Assembly (NCBI RefSeq): GCF_009746565.1
Contig: NZ_WRPN01000002.1
Location: 1-64,000, forward strand
From: Mariniflexile maritimum
GTDB lineage: Bacteria; Bacteroidota; Bacteroidia; Flavobacteriales; Flavobacteriaceae
Length of the DNA: 64,000 nucleotides
Reading direction: 5' to 3'
How positions within the stretch are numbered: position 1 is the first letter of the stretch; each line of letters starts with the position of its first letter. Shown here piece by piece: positions 35,956 to 44,329 of the stretch. Under the pieces are notes generated by a model. It saw only the letters and a program-made list of their open reading frames with translations. It had not been told where the DNA came from and made no database searches. The position numbers and the translations under genes were made by a program.

Positions 35956-37503
35956 TCATTTAATTTGATTACCATCTTTATCGAAAAAGTGGTACTCTAA
36001 ATACGTGTAAGCATCTCTTGGTAAAATTTTAACCCATTTTTTGTGTTCAAAAAACCATTTTGAACGTGTTGATGGAAAACCTTTTGTTAAAAAGGCCGCT
36101 ATAAAAGGATGTGTGTTTAGGGTCAACTTTTTATAGTCTTTTTTAAATAGTGTTTCAAGGTCGTGGTTTATTTTTTGCACGATGCCTATGGGTGCTTCAA
36201 CCTCAGAGCCGTTCATTATCTCATCAGGGTTTTCTTCCTGTGTTTTAATGTTCATTTCTGGGCGAACGCGCTGTCTGGTAATCTGTATCAAACCAAATTT
36301 ACTTGGTGGCAATATTTTGTGTTTTGCTCGGTCGTCCTTCATTTCGTCGCGAAGGTGATTGAACAGTTTTTGCCTGTTTTCAGCATTGGTCATGTCTATA
36401 AAATCAACTACAATGATGCCTCCCATGTCGCGTAGTCGCAATTGGCGGGCCATTTCGGTAGCTGCTATTAAGTTCACTTCCAGTGCGGTATCCTCTTGGT
36501 TATTGGCCTTATTGGAGCGGTTGCCGCTGTTTACGTCTATAACGTGAAGGGCTTCGGTGTGCTCTATGATTAGATAGGCACCTTTAGCCATGGAAACGGT
36601 TTTACCAAAGGAGGTTTTAATTTGTCTTTCAATCCCGAATTTTTCAAAAATGGGAACGTTTGATTGATACAATTTTACTATTGATTCTTTATTGGGTGCA
36701 ATTTCGTGCACATAATCTTTAATTTGAATGTAAAGCGCTTCATCATCTACATGTATGGCTGTAAAGGTGTCGTTAAAAATGTCTCGTAAAATTGACGAGG
36801 CCTTGTTCATTTCACCTAATACTTTACTTGGATGATGTGCTTTGTGTAGCTTTTTGCACATTGCGGTCCAGCGACCTAGCAAATTTTGCAAATCTTTATC
36901 TAATTCGGCTACTTTTTTGCCTTGTGCTACGGTGCGTACAATAATGCCAAACCCCGGTGGCGTAATGCTTTTTACCAATCGTTTTAGGCGGTCTTTTTCT
37001 TCTTTGTCCTCTATTTTTTGTGAAATGGAGATTCGGCTAGAAAAAGGCACTAAAACAATATATCTGCCGGCAATAGAAAGCTCGGAGCTTATTCTAGGGC
37101 CTTTGGTGGATATGGGTTCTTTTACTATTTGTACCAATAGCGATTGATTTGATTTTAAGACATCGGCAATTTTGCCGTCTTTATCAATATCTTTTTCAAA
37201 TGGGAAATTTTTTAAAGTAAAATCTTTAAGTTTACCTGTGCTTACACTTTTCGTGAACTTTAAAAGCGAAGGTAGTTTTGGACCTAGATCATGATAGTGC
37301 AAAAATGCATCTTTTTCATAACCTACATTTACAAATGCAGCATTAAGCCCAGGAACAGGTTTTCGTATTTTGGCTATAAACACATCGCCAACCGAAAAAT
37401 TGTTGCTATCTTCATCTTTCTGTAGTTCAATAAGTTTTCCATCTTTTAATAAGGCAAAATCAACGTGCTCGGAACTAGATCGAATGATCAATTCTTTATC
37501 CAT
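35956..37503 (-). CDS. rng: Ribonuclease G/E family
   Basis: 515 aa. The N-terminal S1 RNA-binding domain (about 35-120) is followed by the RNase H-like and DNase I-like catalytic core with the metal-binding Asp residues in HVIDVNSGNR and GIIVVDFIDM. It processes rRNA 5' ends and initiates mRNA decay. The Cys pair of the RNase E/G zinc-link, expected after TRQRVRPEM, is absent: that segment reads NPDEIMNGSEVEAPI. The leader holds tandem repeats. Confidence 0.92.
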   Translation of the reverse strand: MDKELIIRSSSEHVDFALLKDGKLIELQKDEDSNNFSVGDVFIAKIRKPVPGLNAAFVNVGYEKDAFLHYHDLGPKLPSLLKFTKSVSTGKLKDFTLKNFPFEKDIDKDGKIADVLKSNQSLLVQIVKEPISTKGPRISSELSIAGRYIVLVPFSSRISISQKIEDKEEKDRLKRLVKSITPPGFGIIVRTVAQGKKVAELDKDLQNLLGRWTAMCKKLHKAHHPSKVLGEMNKASSILRDIFNDTFTAIHVDDEALYIQIKDYVHEIAPNKESIVKLYQSNVPIFEKFGIERQIKTSFGKTVSMAKGAYLIIEHTEALHVIDVNSGNRSNKANNQEDTALEVNLIAATEMARQLRLRDMGGIIVVDFIDMTNAENRQKLFNHLRDEMKDDRAKHKILPPSKFGLIQITRQRVRPEMNIKTQEENPDEIMNGSEVEAPIGIVQKINHDLETLFKKDYKKLTLNTHPFIAAFLTKGFPSTRSKWFFEHKKWVKILPRDAYTYLEYHFFDKDGNQIK

Positions 37504-37545
37504 TTAGTTAATTTTTATCCATACTTTTTAGTTGTGGAGTTGTAG

Positions 37546-37627
37546 AGTTGTAAAGGTGTTTAGTTGTAAAGGTGTTAAGCAAAAGCTTAAAAACCAACAA
37601 AAAACAACCAACAACCAACAACCAACA
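37546..37627. repeat. Short repeats in the rng leader
   Basis: AGTTGTAAAGGTGTT at 37546-37560 and again at 37562-37576, then an inverted repeat TTAAGC-AAAA-GCTTAA (37575-37590) and a CAACCAA-type 7-bp microsatellite (about 37605-37627). On the minus strand these lie 40-125 bases before the RNase G start. Confidence 0.7.
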
Positions 37628-37754
37628 GCTTAACCGTACAGATGGATTATACAATATTTTTCACAGGATTTTTTAATATCCGTGGAGTTCAAAAAGCACT
37701 TTAAAAGTGTTAAAAATTTAATGAACTCATTTCAAAGAACGTTTTTGCTTTTAA

Positions 37755-37788
37755 CCGAAAAAAGTAGTTTTTATAACTACTTTTTAGG
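37755..37788 (-). terminator. Terminator after the 30-aa basic gene
   Basis: AAAAAGTAGTT (37759-37769) pairs perfectly with AACTACTTTTT (37775-37785); on the minus strand a T-run follows. It isolates this gene from rng. Confidence 0.7.
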
Positions 37789-37790
37789 GC

Positions 37791-37883
37791 TTATTTTTTC
37801 TTTTTGTGACGGTTAGCGCGTCTACGTTTTTTACGTTTGTGCGTCGCTACCTTATGTCTCTTGCGTTTTTTACCACTTGGCAT
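37791..37883 (-). CDS. 30-aa extremely basic protein, probable ribosome-associated peptide
   Basis: Frame MPSGKKRKRHKVATHKRKKR followed by ten more residues, mostly Arg and Lys, with no acidic residue. Short Lys/Arg/His-rich proteins of this kind are conserved in Bacteroidota and behave like small ribosomal proteins. The unusual codon-by-codon composition and the terminator right after the stop support a real gene. Its location between HU and RNase G fits a translation or RNA role. I cannot name the subunit it binds with certainty. Confidence 0.7.
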   Translation of the reverse strand: MPSGKKRKRHKVATHKRKKRRRANRHKKKK

Positions 37884-37921
37884 AAATAGTGTCTTTTAAA
37901 TTAATAATTTATTTGAATGTT

Positions 37922-38212
37922 TTATTTAACGTCCACATTTGTTTTAACGCCTTCAACAAAAACTTTTGCCGGCTTAAATGCAGGGATATTATGAGATGGT
38001 ATTTTTATGGTAGTGTTCTTTGAAATGTTTCTACCTGTTTTTTCAGCTCTTGTTTTAATAATAAAGCTACCAAAACCTCTTAGGTACACATTATCACCAC
38101 TTTCAAGGGAAGATTTTACTTCTTCCATAAATGTTTCAACAGTTGCTTGAACATCACCTTTTTCAATTCCTAATTTATCAGAAATTTTTGCTACTATATC
38201 AGCCTTCGTCAT
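37922..38212 (-). CDS. HU-family nucleoid protein
   Basis: 96 aa. HU/IHF fold: N-terminal helices MTKADIVAKISDKLG, the saddle and DNA-binding arm with GFGSFIIKTRAEKTGRN, and IPAFKPAK near the end. It binds and bends DNA as a dimer. A consensus promoter stands at 38255-38287. Confidence 0.93.
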   Translation of the reverse strand: MTKADIVAKISDKLGIEKGDVQATVETFMEEVKSSLESGDNVYLRGFGSFIIKTRAEKTGRNISKNTTIKIPSHNIPAFKPAKVFVEGVKTNVDVK

Positions 38213-38254
38213 TTTAATATATTTTTTAAGTTACTATAAATTCTTAAAGGGATG

Positions 38255-38287
38255 CAAATATAGGAATTTAAAATTCAATATTTCAAA
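38255..38287 (-). promoter_or_regulatory. Consensus promoter of the HU gene
   Basis: On the minus strand TTTG (38287-38284), 21 bp, TATATTTG (38262-38255): a full -33/-7 match. The start site would fall about 35-40 bases before the HU ATG. Confidence 0.65.
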
Positions 38288-38320
38288 CCTAATTCATTAA
38301 AATTTAAGATTATAAACGTT

Positions 38321-38328
38321 TATTTTTG
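38321..38328 (+). promoter_or_regulatory. -7 element for mutY
   Basis: TATTTTTG, exact TAnnTTTG, 22 bp before the mutY ATG; no clear -33 box. Confidence 0.4.
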
Positions 38329-38349
38329 TTTGCTGTATTTATTTAATAA

Positions 38350-39390
38350 ATGAGATTCCCAAAAACAATAATCAACTGGTATTCAAACAACAAGCGCGAG
38401 CTCCCGTGGCGGCAAACTAAAGACCCTTATTTTATATGGCTTTCCGAAATTATTTTACAACAAACCCAAGTGGCTCAAGGCTTGCCCTATTACATGCGTT
38501 TTACCGAAACATTCCCCACGGTATTTCATTTGGCAAACGCCGATGAAAGCAGCGTTTTAAAGTTATGGCAAGGGTTAGGCTATTACTCTAGGGCGCGGAA
38601 CTTGCATGCTACCGCAAAGGTTGTGGCGAACCAATTGCAAGGAAAATTTCCAAATACCTATAAAGATTTGTTGGCATTAAAAGGTGTGGGCGATTATACG
38701 GCAAGCGCCATCGCATCGATTTGTTTCGATGAGCCAACTGCGGTGGTTGATGGGAACGTGTACCGTGTATTGGCAAGGTATTTTGGTATTGCTACTCCTA
38801 TAAACACCTCAAAAGGTTCCAAGGAATTTAAGGAATTGGCACAAAGCTTAATCGATAAAACCAATCCCGCAACCTTTAACCAAGCCATTATGGAGTTTGG
38901 CGCTACGCAATGTAAGCCCCAAAACCCCAATTGCGCCATCTGTCCTTTTAATGATAGCTGCATTGCATGGCATAAAAACAGCGTTGGGGCCTTGCCCGTA
39001 AAGCTAAAAGCAGCGAAAGCGAAAATAAAGCATTTTAATTTTTTGGTCTTCATTGGTTCTGATGGAAAAACCGTTTTAGAACAGCGCAAGGGCAAGGGCA
39101 TCTGGCAAAACCTGTACCAATTTCCTTTAATTGAGACCAACGGAAACCTCTCGTTTGAAGCGTTTAAAGCTCTTGTTGAAACCCATCCGTTGGTAAAAAA
39201 CAGTGTGTTTAAACTGTCTCTTTATAATGAAGAAGCCATCGTTCATAAATTATCGCACCAACATTTACATACCAAATTTTGGATTGTAAACATGAATGGT
39301 TCTTTGGAAAAAGGTATTTCAACAGAAAAAATACATCAATATCCCGTTCCCATTTTAATTGGCAATTTTATGGAGCAATTTAATTTTTGA
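38350..39390 (+). CDS. mutY: A/G-specific adenine DNA glycosylase
   Basis: 346 aa. It removes adenine mispaired with 8-oxoguanine. Catalytic Glu lies in SEIILQQTQV, the HhH motif is LKGVGDYTASAIAS, the catalytic Asp is in VVDGNVYRV, and the 4Fe-4S loop has the canonical C-x6-C-x2-C-x5-C spacing (starting at CKPQNPNC). The C-terminal NUDIX-like domain (about 225-345) recognises 8-oxoG. First gene of mutY-ssb-gldE-gldD. Confidence 0.95.
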   Translation: MRFPKTIINWYSNNKRELPWRQTKDPYFIWLSEIILQQTQVAQGLPYYMRFTETFPTVFHLANADESSVLKLWQGLGYYSRARNLHATAKVVANQLQGKFPNTYKDLLALKGVGDYTASAIASICFDEPTAVVDGNVYRVLARYFGIATPINTSKGSKEFKELAQSLIDKTNPATFNQAIMEFGATQCKPQNPNCAICPFNDSCIAWHKNSVGALPVKLKAAKAKIKHFNFLVFIGSDGKTVLEQRKGKGIWQNLYQFPLIETNGNLSFEAFKALVETHPLVKNSVFKLSLYNEEAIVHKLSHQHLHTKFWIVNMNGSLEKGISTEKIHQYPVPILIGNFMEQFNF

Positions 39391-39470
39391 CGGGTTTCAT
39401 GGTAGCAACCAAAAATTTTATTAATTTTAAAAAAACGGAGAGCAAGTCTTTAAAGTGCAAAGCAATTGAG

Positions 39471-39478
39471 TAATTTTG
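39471..39478 (+). promoter_or_regulatory. -7 element for ssb
   Basis: TAATTTTG, exact TAnnTTTG, 22 bp before the ssb ATG; no clear -33 box. Confidence 0.35.
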
Positions 39479-39500
39479 CTGTTCGATAAAAAAAACGATT

Positions 39501-39950
39501 ATGTCTGGAACATTGAATAAAGTGATGCTCATTGGGCATTTGGGCGATGAGGTTAAAATGCATTATTTTGAGGGTGGTGGCTGCATAGGGCGGTTTCCTT
39601 TGGCAACAAACGAAACTTATACCAGCAAGCAAACTAACGAGCGCGTTACCAATACCGAATGGCATAATATTGTTGTTAGGAATAAAGCGGCCGAAATTTG
39701 CGAAAAATATTTAAGCAAAGGCGATAAAGTGTATATTGAAGGCCGATTGAAAACCCGTAAATGGCAAGATGACAGCGGTACTGAACGGTATTCAACCGAA
39801 ATTTATTGCACCGATTTTACGTTTTTAAGCACTAAAAAAGAAAGCGAGGGCAATGCATCGAATGTTACAACGCCGCCAAAGCCTGCCGAAACTAAGGAAC
39901 CAGACGCACCGCAGCCCATAGGCGATGAAGAAAACGATTTGCCATTTTAA
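39501..39950 (+). CDS. ssb: Single-stranded DNA-binding protein
   Basis: 149 aa. An OB-fold (1-105; NKVMLIGHLGDEVKMHYFEGG, WHNIVVRNKAAE, GDKVYIEGRLKTRKWQD) is followed by a disordered Pro/Glu tail ending DDLPF-like (ENDLPF), the partner-docking tip. Its position between mutY and gldE is the usual order in Flavobacteriaceae. Confidence 0.93.
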   Translation: MSGTLNKVMLIGHLGDEVKMHYFEGGGCIGRFPLATNETYTSKQTNERVTNTEWHNIVVRNKAAEICEKYLSKGDKVYIEGRLKTRKWQDDSGTERYSTEIYCTDFTFLSTKKESEGNASNVTTPPKPAETKEPDAPQPIGDEENDLPF

Positions 39951-40037
39951 AACCTCATTCTTAGAAACCATCATAACCCCGTATAACTAAAACAACATTA
40001 TTTGGATCCTGGCCCCACGAGTTTTATAATTTTAATA

Positions 40038-41306
40038 ATGGAAACTGATATTTCAACTTCCCTAGGTTATATATTATTGTTTGTTTTATTAGCGTGTTCG
40101 GCGCTTATTTCTGGGGCCGAAGTTGCCCTATTTTCACTTTCCAGAACCGATATTGAGAATGGTTTGGAAGCCAAGTCCAAACGCATCCAAATTATTACGA
40201 GCCTGTTAGAACGCCCCAAAAAACTCCTGGCAACTATTTTGGTGGCAAATAATTTTATAAATGTTGGCATCGTTATTTTATTTGCTTATTTAAGCAGCGA
40301 TTTGTTTACGGTTATTGCTTCACCCATACTAAAATTTCTGGTTGAAGTGGTTATTGTTACCTTTTTGATTTTGCTTTTTGGCGAAATCCTGCCAAAAATT
40401 TATGCCAGCCGAAACAATTTAAAATTTGCCACTTTTATGGCCTACCCGCTAAAGGCTTTAGATGTGCTTTTATCACCATTAAGTTTGCCCATGCGCAGTA
40501 TTACCATTGCCATTCATAGCAGGTTGGGCAAGCAAAAATCCAATTTAAGTGTCGATCAGCTCTCACAGGCATTACAGCTTACAAGTGAAGAAGACACCAC
40601 CCGCGAAGAACATAAAATATTGCAGGGAATCGTATCTTTTGGAAACACAGATACCAAACAGGTCATGCGCCCCCGCATTGATATTTTTGCCTTGAATATC
40701 GAGCAGAAATTTTCCGAGGTCATGCAGGAAATTGTAAAAAACGGTTACTCCCGAATCCCCATTTATAAAGACAATATTGATTCCATCCAAGGTATTTTAT
40801 ATGCTAAGGATTTACTGCCGTATTTAGAACGGAAACAGTTTGATTGGACCACCTTGATAAGGGAACCTTTTTTTGTGCCCGAAAACAAAAAACTAGACGA
40901 TTTGATGCTTGAGTTCCAAGAGAAAAAAGTACACTTGGCAGTGGTGGTCGATGAGTATGGCGGTACATCGGGACTTATTTCCTTGGAAGACATCATCGAG
41001 GAAATTGTAGGCGATATAAGCGATGAGTTTGACGACGACGATTTAACCTATTCCAAATTAGACGATAACAATTATGTGTTTGAGGGCAAAACGGCGTTAA
41101 AGGATTTTTATAAAATCATTAAAATTGAAGACGACTCGGTTTTTGAAACCAGTAAAGGCGAAGCAGAGACCATTGCAGGCTTTGTGCTCGAAATATCAGG
41201 CAGTTTTCCAAAATTAAACAGTAAAATACATTTTAAAAATTACGTTTTTAAAATTGAGGCATTAGACAAAAAACGCATCAAATTGGTTAAGTTTACCATC
41301 ACCTAA
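40038..41306 (+). CDS. gldE: Gliding motility-associated protein GldE
   Basis: 422 aa from ATG 40038; the frame also opens upstream at a TTG (40002), but METDIS gives the normal N-terminus. A CNNM/DUF21 transmembrane domain with about four helices (1-180), two CBS domains (about 190-330, including GYSRIPIYKDNID and VDEYGGTSGLISLEDIIEEIVGDI) and a CorC/HlyC C-terminal domain. In Flavobacterium johnsoniae GldE supports gliding and can partly compensate for GldD defects. 39 bp separate it from gldD. Confidence 0.9.
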   Translation: METDISTSLGYILLFVLLACSALISGAEVALFSLSRTDIENGLEAKSKRIQIITSLLERPKKLLATILVANNFINVGIVILFAYLSSDLFTVIASPILKFLVEVVIVTFLILLFGEILPKIYASRNNLKFATFMAYPLKALDVLLSPLSLPMRSITIAIHSRLGKQKSNLSVDQLSQALQLTSEEDTTREEHKILQGIVSFGNTDTKQVMRPRIDIFALNIEQKFSEVMQEIVKNGYSRIPIYKDNIDSIQGILYAKDLLPYLERKQFDWTTLIREPFFVPENKKLDDLMLEFQEKKVHLAVVVDEYGGTSGLISLEDIIEEIVGDISDEFDDDDLTYSKLDDNNYVFEGKTALKDFYKIIKIEDDSVFETSKGEAETIAGFVLEISGSFPKLNSKIHFKNYVFKIEALDKKRIKLVKFTIT

Positions 41307-41345
41307 AAAACGGCCCATAAGATTTCAAAAAAACCAAAAACCCTT

Positions 41346-41948
41346 ATGATTTTAAAACCAATTTCTATTAATAACATAAAAAGCTTCTTAATTTTGGGTT
41401 TCTTGATGCTTCAATCGTGCGGGCAAGATTACGTGCCAAAACCAAATGCATTTTTAAGGTTGGAATATCCAAAGGCACATTATAGAAGCATCAATTTAGA
41501 AACACCATTTTCTTTTGAAGTGAACGCATTGGCAACAAAAATCAAGGTGAAACAATTGGCGGCTCCCACCGAAAGTTTTGGCATCAACATCGAGTACCCA
41601 ACACTAAAAGGCACCATTTTTTTAACTTATAAAGCCATTGCAAATGAAAAAAATTTGGTGGATTTTTTAACCGATGCCCAAAAATTTACTTTGGAACATA
41701 CCATTAAAGCCGATGAAATTCCTGTGTTTCCTTATGAGAATAAAGCGCGAAAGGTGTACGGCATTTTTTCAGAAGTAAAAGGAAATGTGGCATCGCCAGC
41801 ACAGTTTTATGTAACCGATAGCGTAAAGCATTTTTTAACCGGCTCGCTTTATTTTTACGCCAAACCAAACTACGATTCCATTTTACCAGCAGCAAATTAC
41901 TTGCAAAAAGATATGGCACACATTATGGAAACCTTGCACTGGAAATAA
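41346..41948 (+). CDS. gldD: Gliding motility lipoprotein GldD
   Basis: 200 aa. Lipobox LMLQSC (Cys25) is followed by the GldD start DYVPKPNAFLRLEYPKAHY. GldD is required for gliding and for normal type IX secretion-dependent traits in F. johnsoniae. Its presence next to gldE indicates a gliding-competent lineage, although the T9SS core genes are not in this window. Two terminator-like hairpins follow. Confidence 0.92.
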   Translation: MILKPISINNIKSFLILGFLMLQSCGQDYVPKPNAFLRLEYPKAHYRSINLETPFSFEVNALATKIKVKQLAAPTESFGINIEYPTLKGTIFLTYKAIANEKNLVDFLTDAQKFTLEHTIKADEIPVFPYENKARKVYGIFSEVKGNVASPAQFYVTDSVKHFLTGSLYFYAKPNYDSILPAANYLQKDMAHIMETLHWK

Positions 41949-41970
41949 ATGAATACCTCTCTAAAAAATT

Positions 41971-42045
41971 ATAAAAGCATTTTAAATATGCTTTTATAAA
42001 AAAAACCACTATCTTTTACAGGAGTAGTGGTTTTTTTTTTTTTTT
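41971..42045 (+). terminator. Two successive hairpins after gldD
   Basis: ATAAAAGCAT/ATGCTTTTAT (41971-41997, perfect 10 bp), then ACCACTA/TAGTGGT (42005-42031) followed by a run of about 15 T. The second is the stronger intrinsic terminator. Confidence 0.8.
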
Positions 42046-42303
42046 GATTAGGTAGGCCTAAGCAACGTTGGGTGTTTTTATAAAGATTAACCGGTTTTGC
42101 CAATTAAAGCGCATAAAAAAAGCCGGACGTTTGTCCAGCTTTTTTTGCCCCAAATCTACCATGAACTTAACCTACTTATGTTATGGTACTACCAATTTAT
42201 AGGTATTTTAGAAATTCTTATTATTTATTAGATGAACGGTATATTTTTTAGGTTTAAATGTAATTTTAGCAATGTTTAGTGCTTAAAATTAGGTATAGCG
42301 CAA
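42046..42303. other. Spacer between the gldD and purF 3' ends
   Basis: No gene. It contains the bidirectional hairpin at 42114-42147 and otherwise AT-rich sequence with no motif I recognise. Confidence 0.5.
42114..42147. terminator. Terminator for purF
   Basis: AAAAAAGCCGGAC pairs with GTCCAGCTTTTTTT (one mismatch) around GTTT. On the minus strand it lies about 155 bases past the purF stop. Confidence 0.65.
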
Positions 42304-44202
42304 TTAATAGGCGCGCTCTTTATTGCCTTCGTAAAAATTAATAAATGCCCTATTTACAACACGGTTACCACCATCGGTTGGATAGTTTCCTGTAAAATAC
42401 CAATCGCCTAAATGGTCGGGACAGGCTTTATGTAAATTTTCAACCGATTGGAAAATAATATTCACCTCAGCCTTAATGCTTTCATCGCTTAAAAGGCTGG
42501 CTATTTTTGCCGAGATCTGTTCATCTGTAAAGGGCTCGTAAATCTCTTTTACAAAGTTTTGCACGTGTTTGTCGTCCAAATCCGTTTGTTGTACACATTT
42601 ATCATAAACCTCTTTTACAATATGGTATTTATTGGCGTCCTTTAATAACTCAAGTGCAGCCCTAAAAGCTACCAAACTTTCAAGATTTGCCATATCAATG
42701 CCGTAACAGTCGGGATAGCGAATTTGCGGTGCCGATGAAACCACTACTATTTTTTTAGGGTTTAAGCGATCTAGCATTTTTAAGATACTTTTTTTAAGGG
42801 TCGTGCCTCTTACAATGCTATCGTCTATAATTACCAAGTTATCGGTTGGTTTTATAACGCCATAGGTTACGTCGTACACGTGGGCAACTAGGTCGTCGCG
42901 ACTACTGTCTTCGGTAATAAAGGTTCTTAGCTTTACGTCTTTAATGGCTATTTTTTCAACACGGATGCGCTCTGATAAGATTTCGGTTACCTTTTCTGCC
43001 GAAATGGAGCGTTGCCCCGTTAAAATAGCTGCGGTTTTCTTTTTGTTAAGTGCTGCTTCGGCCGTTTCTATCATGCCAAAAAAGGAAGTTTCCGCTGTAT
43101 TTGGTATATATGAAAACACGGTGTTTTTGGTGTCATTATCAATGGCTTCCAAAACTTTTGGCATTAATAGTTTTCCTAGCATTTTCCGTTCTTGGTAAAT
43201 TTCGGCATCGCTTCCGCGGGAAAAATAAACACGTTCAAACGAACAGGCTTTGCGCTCTAAGGGCTCTAATATTTTTTTGATGAGAACTTTGCCCGATTTT
43301 TTTGTGATGATGGCATGTCCGGGCTCTAATTCTTTCACATCTTCAAAAGCAACGTTGAAAACGGTTTGTATCACAGGACGTTCTGAAGCTATCACCACAA
43401 TTTCTTCATCTTGGTAGTAATACGTGGGCCTAATACCTGCGGGGTCCCGTAAAACAAAGGCGTCGCCATGGCCAATAAGTCCTGCCATGGCATACCCACC
43501 ATCCCAATTTTTTGCGGCTTTTCTTAAAATTTTGGCAACGTTTAAACGCTCTGCAATTAAGGGCGACGCTTCCATTTTACTGTAACCTTCTTTTTTTACG
43601 TCTTTATAAATTTTGCTCACAGCGTCGTCAAGGAAGTGCCCGATTTTTTCCATTACGGTAATGGTATCGGTATATTCTTTTGGATGTTGCCCTAAACGGA
43701 TAAGGTTGGCAAATAGCTCTTTAACGTTTGTCATGTTAAAGTTTCCTGCCATGATAAGGTTTCGGTGCATCCAGTTGTTCTGTCTTAAAAAGGGATGGAC
43801 ACTCTCCACACTGTTTTTTCCGAAGGTGCCATAGCGCACATGCCCCAATAGTACTTCGCCAATGTAGGGTATGTGCTTTTTTTGAAGCGCAACATCGTCG
43901 GCATATTCAGGATGTGCCATGAGCTCGTTGTTTACGCGTTCGTTTATTTGGGCAAAAATATCCTGAATGGGTTGTTGGGCAATGGAGCGCACACGGCTAA
44001 TGTAGCGTTCGCCCGGTTTGGTGTTTAGCTTAATACTTGCAAAACCCGCGCCGTCTTGCCCACGGTTGTGCTGTTTTTCCATCATTAAGTACATTTTATT
44101 AACACCATAAAATGCGCTTCCGTATTTTTCCTTATAAAATTCCAACGGTTTTAAAAGTCTGATTACCGCTATGCCACATTCGTGTTTTATTGCATCACTC
44201 AT
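42304..44202 (-). CDS. purF: Amidophosphoribosyltransferase
   Basis: 632 aa, the long Bacteroidota form. The class II glutaminase domain starts with the catalytic Cys in HECGIAV after an 8-residue propeptide, with NRGQDGAG and HVRYGT downstream. The PRPP-binding loop VIIDDSIVRGTTLKKS lies in the second half. It makes 5-phosphoribosylamine, the first step of purine synthesis. It is longer than E. coli PurF (about 505 aa) by insertions and a C-terminal extension. A PfkB kinase gene lies upstream, 127 bp away. Confidence 0.88.
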   Translation of the reverse strand: MSDAIKHECGIAVIRLLKPLEFYKEKYGSAFYGVNKMYLMMEKQHNRGQDGAGFASIKLNTKPGERYISRVRSIAQQPIQDIFAQINERVNNELMAHPEYADDVALQKKHIPYIGEVLLGHVRYGTFGKNSVESVHPFLRQNNWMHRNLIMAGNFNMTNVKELFANLIRLGQHPKEYTDTITVMEKIGHFLDDAVSKIYKDVKKEGYSKMEASPLIAERLNVAKILRKAAKNWDGGYAMAGLIGHGDAFVLRDPAGIRPTYYYQDEEIVVIASERPVIQTVFNVAFEDVKELEPGHAIITKKSGKVLIKKILEPLERKACSFERVYFSRGSDAEIYQERKMLGKLLMPKVLEAIDNDTKNTVFSYIPNTAETSFFGMIETAEAALNKKKTAAILTGQRSISAEKVTEILSERIRVEKIAIKDVKLRTFITEDSSRDDLVAHVYDVTYGVIKPTDNLVIIDDSIVRGTTLKKSILKMLDRLNPKKIVVVSSAPQIRYPDCYGIDMANLESLVAFRAALELLKDANKYHIVKEVYDKCVQQTDLDDKHVQNFVKEIYEPFTDEQISAKIASLLSDESIKAEVNIIFQSVENLHKACPDHLGDWYFTGNYPTDGGNRVVNRAFINFYEGNKERAY

Positions 44203-44329
44203 TTTAAAAAGATTTTGGCTTTACTGAATTAATTTTGTGTGAAATTGTTGAATTTATAAACCCTTGGTTTCACAGATATGCTAAATTTTTATTCAAATTA
44301 AAAACGCGCCCTGATTTGAGCGCGCTGGT

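Noticed and set aside
40002-40037. TTG-initiated extension of GldE
   Set aside because: ATG 40038 gives the typical N-terminus; the extra residues are not family-like.
41971-41997. The perfect AT hairpin after gldD as a protein-binding operator
   Set aside because: It is followed closely by a stronger terminator downstream of a stop codon, so a transcript-end role is simpler.
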